Made by a program: the position numbers and the translations under genes. Of a stretch of 64,000 nt of DNA, positions 45,633 to 56,125 are shown piece by piece. Origin of the DNA: Brachynemurus nebulosus (lineage: Eukaryota; Arthropoda; Insecta; Neuroptera; Myrmeleontidae); contig JAPWDM010000012.1 in NCBI GenBank assembly GCA_035578155.1, forward strand, positions 15,287,619-15,351,618, given 5' to 3'. Positions within the stretch are counted from its first letter, which is position 1; the number at the start of each line of letters is the position of its first letter. The notes below the pieces were generated by a model. It had not been told where the DNA came from and ran no database searches. It saw nothing but the letters and a program-made list of their open reading frames with translations.

Positions 45633-48599
45633 TCACTGTCTATTTTCGTTATTCTTTAAATCGGAAATAAGTTCAGAAATTGATGGAATTTCGGAATCCC
45701 ATTTTGTTTCAATGTTATATATATAACGTTGTATTAAAGTTAAAATGTGACTACATTCAGAACTATACCGTGCGTTTAAAACATGATAAGCTTTAAAACA
45801 AATGTCAAAAGCCTTTAAACATGAATTTATTTGATACTTAATATTGTCTATAATTACGTATGTTTCGGTAATATTTTTTAAATTTGGTCCTACCACTAGT
45901 ATAAATGGTTGTACTGTAAGTCCATGTTTTAACATACGGGTGCGACGATTTTCTATAGTGACGTCAATTTCAGATGGCGTTGTTGAATGTAACAGTAGTC
46001 CTTCTAAAATTTCGGGTATTGTTGGCTTCCACTGCTTTCTTTTGTTGAATATTCTTGCTCTGGATTGTATTAGATATGGTAATAATGATATTTTTAATGT
46101 TGTTTTGCTATCTGAAAAAGAAAATATACGTATTTAAAATAAGTTAAGTACGAGTCTGACTCACGCACGGAGGGTTTCGTATAATATCTTCCTTCCTAAA
46201 GGGTAACTTCCTAAACCAAAAAGGTTATGTAAATAAAATTTCAGCTCAATCGGAGATATTTATATGGTTTTTGGAACTCCAGCCAAAATTTTTCCATTTT
46301 ATCTAAAAAAAAAAACTATAGACATTTGGACGAAGTTCGTTTTACTTTTCCTGTAATATATATGGAATTTCCTATTTGTATGAATTTTTTCAAAGTTTTC
46401 GGTTCGAAAACTTCGAAGATAAGAAAGGGGGACGGTATTTTTTCGCACATTTTTGGCCATAACTTAAGAACCTACGTAATTTAAACTTTTAAAAAAAGTA
46501 GTTTTGAAATGTGTAAACAAAGCCCTTTCAAATGATATCCCACTTGACCTTGGTTTCGCACTTACAAATTTCAACCGTCCATTTCTAACCCCTTTTCAAA
46601 TAAAAATAAAAGGATTTCTGAAATTAATTTACCTGTAATAGATGTAGACAAACGATTTCTATACGGACGGACATTGAAGTCTCACTCTAAGGGTTCCGTT
46701 TTTTATTTTTTTACGGAACCCTAAAAACAACAGAAAAATAGTAAATAAAAAGAAATGTTTCTTACTTTCAGATAAGTTAATGTTGTCTAATTCCTTGAGT
46801 GTACACCGAGCCTCATCTGGTAAATACTTCCTTTTTAATTTTAACAAAGACTCAATAAAACTGGAAAAATTTGATAATAGGCATAACTCCTTTTCTGGGA
46901 AAAGTTCTGCAAAATCTTTTTCAATCTGTAAAATTTTAAGAAAAAAACAAAACTGAAACGTTTTTTACATTACAGTTTCCAAATATGAAATATATTTTTA
47001 ATTTTTTACCAAAGTAAATCCAAAAGAACATTTTAGAATAGGCCATTGTGAAATAAACTCATTTACGGTTAATAATTGATTACTTTCATGTTTCCTCAAC
47101 GGAAAAGTTTTTTTCCAAAAATCAATAACTTGATCAAATGGTTCAGTATTATATTCCAACCATGTTTTAAAATTTACAAGATTTTTTGATTCACCTAAAA
47201 TTAAGTGAAAAATAAACAAAAAATATTTGTTAGATTGTAAAAACGAAAAAAGTATGATTTTACCTTCATCAGACTCCACACTTAAGGATTCACTAGGCGG
47301 TGTAGGACTCCAAAGACCTGAAGTTCTGAAATAACGTAATTTGTTTCTATATTTATCTATTAAACGGCCTTTCGCTGGCGTACATTTTCCAGTAGAAGAT
47401 TTTTTTAGTGATGGTACATAGTAAGTTTCTTTAACTTCATTTGGGAAAATATCAATAATATCTTGAGCCAATTTTTCAAAATGGCTTGCATCCAATTTTC
47501 TAAAAATTAATAACGAAATTTTTTTTTAATTCTATATAATTAATATTCAACTTTAATTTGAAAAATACCGTGTAGTCGATTTAAATATTTCTGATATGAT
47601 TAAATCACAAAGAATATTTCGTGATTTTCGATCTAAGATTCGGTTTCCCGCATAAGTTGCTAGAATAATTTTTCCGTTACAAGTATTATTTAAAATATCA
47701 TTTAAATTAAAATCTAACTGTTGACAATTATTTAGTTTTTGTATTAATTCGTCTCCGTAACATGCGTTATATCTTTTTATTTTTGCTGGTGATACTTCTA
47801 CTGGATCAAAATTTTCTAAATCCGAAAAATTAGTAGATACAGTCGAGCAACTGGAACTGGTTTCATATTTATTTGGCTAAAATAAAATATTATATATTAT
47901 ATTACAAAAAAAAACCGTCTATTTTTTTTCTTTCAATTATTTAAAATTAATTGAATTTACCAGAACAGTTACAGGTAATTTTTCCCGTTTAAAGGCATTT
48001 AATTTGGAAATAAACTTGCTACGTGGTCCTATTTTTTTAAATATTTCAGCTATCATGTCTTCAGTTAAATGTAATAATGACGTAATATCTATCTCGTTAT
48101 CTAACAAAAAACAATTTAGTATTATACTACTGAATAAACTAATTTCATAAAATTAAATTCATATTATGAATGCATAAAGATTGGGCACATATTAATTATT
48201 TATTGCTTTGAAAAAAATATGAACCAAAAGCAATACATTTTAATTTACAACAACACGGCTGATAACTTAGGTATTGTTTGTTAAAATAATAATGACGTAA
48301 TATCTATTTCGTTACCTAAAAATGATTTAGTATTATAATAAACTAATTTAATCAAATTAAATTCATAATTAGTATAAATGTAAAAAAGTTTGGGCAGGTG
48401 CTAATTACTAATATCTTTGAAATAAATGAAAAACCCAAAACAACAGATTTTATTTAGAACAATATGGCTGATAAAGATATGTATATGTACTATGTACCTA
48501 CTATTTGTTAAAAAAATTATTTTTTTACTTACCGATAAAAACAGATATATACTCTTCGAAACCCCAATTTTTCAAAATGGTCTTTGTTTCCTCATCCAT
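45633..48599 (-). CDS. SAM-domain accessory protein of the transposon, seven exons, 524 aa
   Basis: The exons are 48599-48533, 48100-47961, 47876-47569, 47499-47264, 47194-47010, 46925-46766 and 46111-45633. Their lengths (67, 140, 308, 236, 185, 160, 479) sum to 1575, that is 524 codons plus stop, with GT-AG at every junction and agreeing phases. Residues 5-60 form a sterile alpha motif: TILKNWGFEEYISVF, a junction Asp, NEIDITSLLHLTEDMIAEIF and KKIGPRSKFISKLNAFKRE. Residues 172-250 have LAQDIIDIFPNEVKETYYVP and the basic GRLIDKYRNKLRYFR. Exon 6 has DFAELFPEK. The pattern recalls animal proteins annotated as SAMD3-like, whose role is unclear. SAM domains mediate protein-protein association. 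A structural or DNA-end-binding partner of the transposase, as TNPA is in En/Spm, is my inference. It lies immediately upstream of the transposase gene. Confidence 0.85.
46146..46722. repeat. Interspersed repeat inside the last intron of the SAM gene
   Basis: It begins near ACGAGTCTGACTCACGCACG with GAGGGTTTCGTA and ends in the hairpin AGGGTTCCGT...ACGGAACCCT followed by A-rich sequence. Words of this kind (GACTCGCGCAC, AGGGTTCCGT) belong to a repeat common in several insect orders. It makes the intron 654 bases long, whereas introns 2-5 are only 69-84 bases. Confidence 0.6.
48076..48485. repeat. Tandem duplication of SAM exon 2 start and part of intron 1
   Basis: AATGACGTAATATCTAT at 48076 recurs at 48291 and the similarity continues for about 200 bases (AAACTAATTT, AATTAAATTCATA, TGGCTGATAA types). 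The right copy retains an AG acceptor (48317-48316) in front of a degenerate exon 2 start. Using it would hit a stop after about 11 codons, inside the SAM domain. Confidence 0.75.
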
Positions 48600-49119
48600 T
48601 TTAATAACTAATGTTAAACATATATATTACATATATAGAAAAAAATACAAAAACACACAATGGCGTCACTTGGATGTTTAGAACGGAACGTTTAAATATT
48701 TCTTTTAATGTTAAATCACTTTAAACTACTCAATACAACCGACGCGAATGCCGAAACAGTACATAATGATGTATATGTATATCGTATATCACATGACCAT
48801 ATTCTACATGCGCAGTTTCAAATGTGTTGAACATATTTAAGTTGTGTTCAACTGGAATAAAATATACTGGACTGAAACTAAATGTCGTTTGCATAACTTT
48901 TAAAATAAATTCATTCAAATAAAATTAAATAAACAAATGGTTTTTAAAACTGAAATAATGTGTTTGTTTGGAACTTATTAAAAAATGCAAACAAAAAAAT
49001 TAATTTTTGGAAATAACAGAAATGATTAGGTAAACTGTATGATAATTCATTGGACAAAATTTTATTTGGGCAAAATAATACTTTTCAAACATTCAGTTTT
49101 ATTTCATTGAACTGAATCG
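48600..49119. promoter_or_regulatory. 5' region and right subterminal repeats of the transposon
   Basis: This holds the presumed promoter of the SAM gene and the right subterminal segment. AAATAAA, GAAATAA and TTTATTTG words recur towards 49119, as on the left. I cannot point to a specific TATA box or start site. Confidence 0.5.
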
Positions 49120-49131
49120 TTTTTTTCCGTG
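49120..49131 (-). repeat. Right terminal inverted repeat of the two-gene transposon
   Basis: Complement of CACGGAAAAAAA, directly followed by TATA. This is the promoter-proximal end. Confidence 0.88.
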
Positions 49132-49135
49132 TATA

Positions 49136-49853
49136 CCAACGCAAATTGCAAAATACTAAATTAGATATAAAGCTAACGTTAAAAAGAAGAAAAAACATGG
49201 GGACAAAATACACTGTATATTTTGACAAGCACGAGTTGGCAATAAGCGTAATAAAATTTTACAAATCGGTTTTACACTGAAAAAAAATTAAATGATTAGT
49301 CAGACATTGTTCTTAAAGTTCTTATAACAGTATATGAATATAAAATTCAAAAAAAAAAACAAAAATAATCATCATTAGTTTTATTAGTTACTAGCCCGAG
49401 TTACACTTACTTTGCTTGGACAAAGCCAGTCAGCTCCCATAAAATGTAGATTAAAAGATCCCTGTCGCAGTATCCTGCATAATATGACGAATTTCCAAGG
49501 ACTGGGGACTGGCGGATCTCATATAACAACCTGTATAGTTGTTACCTAAAACAGTTTAGCTCTTTAACAGTGAAAAAATTTTGAAAATCGGTTGAGTATA
49601 ATTGATTTTTGGCGCTTTTAGGTCGCTAACATCATGACTAATCTCACGTTCATTTATATTAATTTAAATTTTTAACGGTGAAAGAATTTTCAAAATTAAT
49701 TGGATAGTTTCTTTTTGGTGTTTTTGGAACCCCAGAACCATGACAGATCTCATATAATATAACCTATATCCTTCTAAAATAGTTAAGCTAACAGTGAGAA
49801 AATTTTCAAAATTGGTGATGACGCGTTTTTGGAAAGTTAGTTTATTTTTATTT
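49136..49853. repeat. Non-coding region with a diverged tandem repeat
   Basis: From about 49500 to 49830, a unit of ATCTCATATAA, then AAAACAGTTTAGCT, then AACAGTGAAAAAATTTT and AAAATTGG(T/A) occurs about three times with divergence. The block GTCGCAGTATCCTGCATAAT at 49464 is shared with 32307-32340. No gene. Confidence 0.5.
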
Positions 49854-49855
49854 TA

Positions 49856-51614
49856 AGAGGGGAGGGTCCTCCAGACAACAGGTTTTTTAATAATTTTTTT
49901 AAGAAACAGGATACATTTATTTTATCAAATGAAGTTACATAGGATAGTACATGTTATGGTGTATTCACTCAAAAATTTTTATGCAAAAAAAAAAAAAAAC
50001 AAAAAATGGCGGCGCTACAGCTATTCCAAGTTGACTCTCTTAATTTGCGCCGTGAAATGCCCAGCCTCTTGTAATCAACAGAATTCAATCGGACAAAAAA
50101 ATTTTATTAAAATAAGTCATTACGCTTTGCATATAGGGTTGACCGGGGTAATTGTGAATGAATTTTCATGAATTGAGATAAAAGCGTTGTTTTAAGTATT
50201 TTTTATTTCATATATATCACATTATGGTTGATTTATTTCTAATTCTACATTATTCGGGATGCACCACACAAATTTTGAGCAAATTCGTATGAAAAACAAA
50301 AATTTTATAAGCCATTCACTTTTCCCCAGTGCGGTTTTGCAGATCTTATGAATTTCGGGGTAAATGTGAATGCCATCAGAAAAATTATTTAGAATGGATT
50401 ACAAGAGGAGTGAGATACATCAGAGTAAGGACCAACTCAAATTCTTCATATTTACCCCACTTTCAAGTTTTTCATCATCCTCTAACGGTCACAATTTCTT
50501 TTTGTTTAATGCAAGTTACGCATACCTCAAATTTGTACAAAAAATCAAGGTTAAATAAAAATAACAAATATTGTAAGAACAAATTTTTTATAAGCTAAAA
50601 ATAATATTTTGATGATATTTTGTCATTTTATCAGATTAAAAAATCAAAAAATTACATGATTTTCACACAAAAACAAGGAAAATAAGACTTTTTCAAGGAA
50701 ATACATTCAGTTTACATGAACAAAAAACAATAATCTATTTTTTTTGTGTTGTTTGTACAACGGAATCTTGTACAATAATGTCATTGTACATCATCATCAA
50801 CATTTTCAACTCTGAAAAAGACACTACTGAAATTTTTGACCAGATGCGGGCATTTGTGAATAACGTTCACAATTACCCCGGAATTTTAAAATCATGGGGT
50901 AATTGTGAATTGGTAATAAATTGTCCAATTTATTTAGCAGTTAATAAGGTACTCCCTCAGGCTTTAGACCACTTCTTTAGAAGTACCTTTATCAATTTCT
51001 TACCTTTTAAGAAAATGTATTTAAAAAAAAAAATTTTTTTTCAGGATGGGTCGAAGTAAGACACAAAATTTTGCAAGGTTTTTTTCAAAATAAAAAAAAA
51101 GATACTAAGATTTTATTTTTAACAAAATTAATGTTATTTTAGAAATTATAGGCGCCATTCACAATTGCCCCAATTCACATTTACCCCGGTAAACCCTACC
51201 TATTTCTGATGAGAAAATATTTTTTTTTTCACAATTTAAAATCAAAAAGAAAAAAATTTCACTTTTATTTTATAAAGAAATTGTTATAAACAATACTTAT
51301 AGTAATAATTTATGCAAAATTTTAAGTATATGCAAAGGTCAATATCTTAAAGAATATCTGTACAAAATTTCAAGTTAATACCTTAATAACTTTTTAAGTT
51401 ATGCTCCACGGCGCGGAAAAAAACCTGTTTTGAGAAAAACGCTATTAAAAAGTTTTCGTTCTTGAAAAGTAGAGTTAAAAGCAGTTTATCGTTATCGTAG
51501 ATAATCTTTCAGTTGGGATTAAAACATTAGAAATATATTCCTTAAGGTTCAAATGAACTTTTAAAGCAAAACAAAAAATGAAAAATTTGAAAGTTCTGGA
51601 GGATCCTCCCCCCT
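49856..51614. mobile_element. TA-flanked TIR element, AGAGGGGAGGGTCCTCCAG ends, containing another element
   Basis: AGAGGGGAGGGTCCTCCAGA and the complement of the right end AGGGGGGAGGATCCTCCAGA match over about 20 bases. TA lies on both sides (49854-49855 and 51615-51616). The element at 50136-51196 is inserted in it. No coding frame. Confidence 0.72.
50136..51196. mobile_element. TA-flanked TIR element, GGGTTKACCGGGGTAA ends, internally repeating its terminal word
   Basis: GGGTTGACCGGGGTAATTGT and the complement of the right end GGGTTTACCGGGGTAAATGT are inverted termini. TA is on both sides (50134-50135 and 51197-51198). The word GGGGTAAnTGTGAATn, in either orientation, recurs near 50320, 50355, 50870, 50898 and 51150-51185. 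Short frames inside are not recognisable proteins. Confidence 0.85.
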
Positions 51615-51616
51615 TA

Positions 51617-52601
51617 ATAAATGAAATAGTAATATAAATATTGTTATCATAATGATATATATATAAAAACGATAAAGCAATTATCGTAAAGAAATTCGGT
51701 AAATTACTTAATTTTTCATTTCTCTCAAAAGCTGTGTCAAAAGGTCAAGGTCAAAGATTTAATTCTGGTCAATTTTTGCAAGAAACCGTCAAAAATGGCC
51801 AAAATTCGGGCTTCTAAAAATCGGACAATTTTTAAATAAAAAAAAAATTGTTATTAGTAACCCACTGTCAACTCATAACTGTTAAAACGTACTTCCTCTC
51901 CTTCTTTCACACACATTTCCTTCGTTTTTTTCTGACACCCCCACCATCGGATGTTATTGGTAATGGGTGCCATGCCAGTTGGCTGCCAGCTACATACATA
52001 GCAGGCTGACTGTGCCAGAATGGTGTTGACGATGATGAAATAAAACACTTGCGGTGGATGAATTGGACATTGCAAGAAAAAATTGCTTGTAATTTTACTG
52101 CCATAACTTAAAACCGAAACCCCACATCACATCGCTGTACCATTCGTTCTAAATATAGTAAGTAGCGTGCTATATTGTACAATAGCGTGCTATATAGTGT
52201 ACAATGTGTTTGTACAATTTGTCAAATAAACGTTTTTATATTAACACCACATCCTTACAATTTACAACAACACACTCTTCTGTTTGTATCTGTCCATATA
52301 CTTACGCGTTGGTTCATGGAAAAAGAAAAACTGGAGAAAATATGATGTTACATTTTTATTTTATAGACTGTATATGTTGTATGTATATGTAACCATTATC
52401 ACTCGTCTACATATGTATATGTGTGTTGTAGGTTATGTACTGACAACAGCAAAAATATATTACATCAACGCGCTATCACCATAATTTTTCACATAGAAAA
52501 CGTCCTACGTTTCAAAAATGAAGGTGTCATGTTCAGTTGTAGCTACAATCAAAAGATGCCGCAAGTTGTTTTTCTAAATTAATAATATACAGGGTGGAAA
52601 A
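51617..52601. other. No gene recognised
   Basis: AT-rich, with short frames on both strands at 51854-52104 and 52204-52484. Their composition is ordinary but they show no domain or splice context that I can support. Confidence 0.35.
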
Positions 52602-52603
52602 TA

Positions 52604-54410
52604 TGTGGGGTGCCAAACCATAACGTTGTAAGTGCCAAAAAAATAAGTTTTCAGTAGAGACAAAAAACCGTTTTATTTGAGAAATTACAAACGAATTAAT
52701 GTATACAATATTTGTGGAGTAGTCGAACAGAAGGTAACATTTCCACTTTTTGACTTTTTGCTTTTTTTTGCAGAATCGTACTTATATCTATCAACTACAC
52801 GTCCTAGTTGAATTTGGTGTATTAAATAGCATTAATTCTCACCTAAAAACGAGTCCCAATCTCGGTTTTCGAACAAAAAGGAACATATCCACATCTTTAT
52901 AAAATTATTATTTTAGTTCTATCAAAAAGTGACATTTTCTTATGTAATATTAGATCTAGATTTAGATTATTCGATTTAGTAGCTGAAAACACTAGAGAAA
53001 GGTTGTTTTTTAATAACAAAAAATGGCTTTTATTTTTTTTTATTTTTTATTTTTCTTTTTTTTATTTAAATTTTTATTGATGCATCGACATCTAAAGGGG
53101 CTTTTATTTTATTACTTTTAATTAAGTTCCTTCAATTTCCATTCAATGATTATCAAAAAGTGACATTTCCAAGTTTTACTGACAAAAGGTAACATTTCCA
53201 AAATTCAAACTCAGTTATGTCCTGTAGTATGAAAGTTTTTAAATTGATAAAACAGTGACGTAAGGTAACTTTTTTCAACGCACAGTTGTGCATAAACAGA
53301 ATATTTTTAAAAATAAATGCTTACTCTTTAATCACATTTTGGTGATTTCTGAACAAAAAGCAACAATGGAAATGTTACTTTCTGTTCGACTACTCCACAT
53401 TTATTATTAAGCTTCCATTTAATGCACATAATTAACATTACAAATTTGTAATATGCCGAAAAACAGATATAATTTTAATATTAATTTAAAAAAAAACTGA
53501 AAACGACAAAACATTGTAAGTGCCATTATTTATGCAAGTCATAACGTTGTAAGTGCATCTGTACTTGCACTTACCAAATTAAAATTTTAAGATATTTGTT
53601 TTATGAAGTTTTCTTAAAACAATTTATTTTCTCCTGATAAATACGGCAATGCATGAATGTCCTTCTTCTTCTCAGCAGCTAAAGGTGCAGGTGCTCCCGT
53701 CATCTCAATTTCCAAGTCCTCAAAATTCGTCTTTCTGATTTCAAGTTTCAACAGTGAAATTGTTATCCATTAGGCAAAGTCGCTGTAACTTTTCTTTGTA
53801 TAAATTGCACCAAAATTTTCAGATGTTACTCGAATCATAGTAGCCGAAGATATTTGTAGTTTGTTGGTTGTTAATTATCGTTTTAGCCAGATTTATCCAA
53901 TCAAAAAATGTTGTAGTCTCCACTATTAAGAATAATATTTCTTTACCGGCATTCGCAACAAGCTCAAGCTTTGCACATTTTTTTGTTTCTTGAATAACTG
54001 AAAAAATTCGTTAAGTGTGTGTTTTTGCACGCACTAAGTAATATCACCTCAGTGAAAGTGTTAATTTATGACTTTTTGTTAACTCTACAGCCCTCTTGCG
54101 TTTATTCAGTATGGATGTACAACTCTATAATTATTCAATATGGATATACAACTCTATAATAATGTTTCCCCCACTATGATCACACAACGATATTAATATG
54201 CCATCCTTCGATGACATAAAAGTCACGATCAGAGGCACATACAACATTATGGCTTGCTTTTTAACAATATTGAGGATGATGGCCGTCACAGAGTCTGGAT
54301 GGTCGCAACTTTAAGGATGCAGGTAAATACCAGCATATACAACGCTTTACTGCAACAAAACGTATTCGAGTTTGTGTGGCACTTACAACGTTATGGTTTG
54401 GCACCCCTCA
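52604..54410. mobile_element. 1.8 kb TA-flanked TIR element with perfect 30-bp core inverted repeat
   Basis: GGGGTGCCAAACCATAACGT followed by TGTAAGTGCC is exactly inverted at both ends (52607-52636 and 54378-54407). The ends extend outward to TGWGGGG, with TA on both sides (52602-52603 and 54411-54412). CATAACGTTGTAAGTGC recurs inside (about 53509-53575). Another TIR element is nested at 52714-53398. There is no transposase. Confidence 0.85.
52714..53398. mobile_element. Nested 685-bp TIR element, ATTT target
   Basis: GTGGAGTAGTCGAACAGAA and its inverse form the ends. ATTT lies on both sides (52710-52713 and 53399-53402). The next words, GGTAACATTTCC/AGTAACATTTCC, recur several times inside as AAAGTGACATTT and AAAGGTAACATTTCC (about 52926, 53158 and 53186). 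Confidence 0.75.
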
Positions 54411-54755
54411 TATATAACTCTCGCTGCGATAACAGTGGGAAAATCTCACCAATTACATTCGGCAATTTCGTCTATTTAGCGCGACAAAAGTCGAAAAATC
54501 ATTTTGGTATTTTAACACCAATTACTATGAATTCAGATTCTCTAGTAAAACATACCCATAAACCTATTGTTTGAAGCTAATACAATAACTGAAAGGCTCC
54601 GCAAGTAGAAGTTTTTCTGTTTCAGCTGGTGTGTTTAATTGGTTCCGAAATTTAAAACAGAGTAACAATGATTTTTTTTGAGAATTGTACCAAATATTAT
54701 TTGAATTTTGATAATGGATGTTGTAGCTTCAGGTACGTGCTACAAATTAATAGTA

Positions 54756-55133
54756 CAGTCGACTCTCGTTAATACGAAACTCGAGGGAATCTTAAAATAT
54801 TACGAATTATTAAGAGGTTCGAATTATCACAGGTAACAATTTTAATTTTTAAGCATTTGCAATGAATGAACTTGAACTTGTCTCAAAATGTACTTACAAT
54901 CTTTCTGTCTCTTTCTCTCTGCAACTTTGAATTGTCGAGTGTTTGACGCCGATGAGTTCGAATTAACGCGTCGTTTTGTTACGTAGCAATGATTTTTTCG
55001 TTCGAATTACCAAGTGTATAAAAATGTATTGTTTTAGTTCGAAATATAAAGAGATTTTGTAGGGAACTCGTGATACCTTTGAATTATAGAGAGTTTCGAA
55101 TTATCGCAGGTTTGAGTTAACCAGAGTATACTG
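54756..55133. mobile_element. pogo/Tigger-like MITE, TA target
   Basis: CAGTCGACTCTCGTTAATAC and the complement of the right end CAGTATACTCTGGTTAACTC form inverted termini, with TA on both sides (54754-54755 and 55134-55135). CGAATTATCGCAGG and CGAATTATCACAGG are repeated near the two ends. The terminal sequence is typical of pogo-type elements. No coding frame. Confidence 0.82.
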
Positions 55134-55680
55134 TATTATTTTTAATGTCCTTTATATTTTGACCATATATTACATTAAAAAATAAAATTATGATTTTTTA
55201 AAAATTTTTTTTCCATATAATACAATTTTGCATGGAGTTTTCAAAAATGTTCCGCTTTGTTTGCTATTTTAGTTCTTTGTTTAGTATTCCAATAAACTAT
55301 AAAACAAATTTTAGCTACCTTTTTGATCCTTTTTTAAATTGCGACCTTTTATTTACAGGAAGTCGCGATTATCTAAATTCAACCACGATGACTATTGTGA
55401 GGAGAGGATTTAATTAAATTTTCCGAACACTAAACAGATGATGATGAAGACTAATAAAACTATACCTTACTTCATTACATCTGTACATTTTGTTTTATGA
55501 AATTTTAATTATCTATTTTCTTGTCTTATTTTTTACTCTCATTGAACCCGACAACTTTGTAATTAAATAAATTAGGACAAAATATCATAATAATGATTTA
55601 ATGCATATTATTTTATAATAATTAGTAAGAAAAGCATTTGGTTTTTTTCATATTAAAAAAAATAGTATATTGTACAATAA

Positions 55681-55779
55681 GTGCGGGAAATTGTCGATTG
55701 CCCAAGAAAGCGAAGTTGAGCGCACAAACGTAGTGAGTGCGTTCATTCGCTTAAGTGGGGCAATCGACAATCCCGCACG
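55681..55779. repeat. Hairpin GTGCGGGA...TCCCGCAC, about 24-bp stem
   Basis: GTGCGGGAAATTGTCGATTG and the inverse CAATCGACAATCCCGCAC flank a loop region that itself contains GTTGAGCGCAC and GTGCGTTCATTCGCTTAA words. An open frame passes straight through it (55670-55864), but the frame has no known domain. It may be a MITE centre. Confidence 0.75.
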
Positions 55780-56004
55780 AGTTGCACATACTATTTTTTA
55801 TTACGAATTTCACATACCTTTTTCTATTATTATCACTATTTCTGACATTTTTATTACTTTTTAAAATAATACTCTTAAGTGTTCGTCTTTTTTTTTTTAA
55901 TTAATTATCGTTTAAATTACTTTGTTGGTGGTTTCTATAGAAATAATTATGAAATATTTATTAAATGAAAAATTAAGAGACGGCTTTGCGTGTTTTATTG
56001 TCAA

Positions 56005-56037
56005 TTTGCGTGTGGAAAGTTACTTTCCACACGCAAA
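56005..56037. repeat. Short near-perfect palindrome
   Basis: TTTGCGTGTGGAAAGT followed by ACTTTCCACACGCAAA gives a 16-bp stem with almost no loop. It lies inside an otherwise unassigned stretch with GTATGCGGGAATAG and CTCCCGCATGAG words nearby, probably part of the same repeat family as 55681-55779. Confidence 0.75.
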
Positions 56038-56125
56038 AAAGTATGCGGGAATAGTACAGTGGGTAAACAGCTATTTTGCGTACAGAAATGTGTGCGCCAA
56101 GTTAATACTTCTCCCGCATGAGTAA

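Larger units (their letters stand above)
41345..49131 (-). mobile_element. Intact two-gene CACTA/EnSpm-like DNA transposon (7,787 bp)
   Basis: The ends are inverted: CACGGAAAAAAA at 41345-41356 and its complement at 49120-49131. Beyond this the termini diverge in order but share many TCAAATAAA and TTGAAATAAA words for several hundred bases, as in CACTA-group subterminal regions. TATA lies on both sides (41341-41344 and 49132-49135); because TATA is palindromic, a 2-bp TA or 4-bp TATA duplication cannot be told apart. It carries a SAM-domain gene and a tnp2-like transposase gene, both minus strand and both open. A small fold-back element is nested at 42004-42371. The subclass is inferred from the transposase; CACTA elements classically begin CACTA and make 3-bp duplications, so this is a divergent animal member. 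Confidence 0.87.

Noticed and set aside
45397..45636. 79-codon minus-strand frame between the two transposon genes
   Set aside because: Starts in the last array copy's neighbourhood and has low-complexity Ile/Phe/Tyr composition; no domain or splice support.
45844..46137. 97-codon plus-strand frame opposite SAM exon 7
   Set aside because: Antisense shadow; the minus strand has the in-phase exon and stop.
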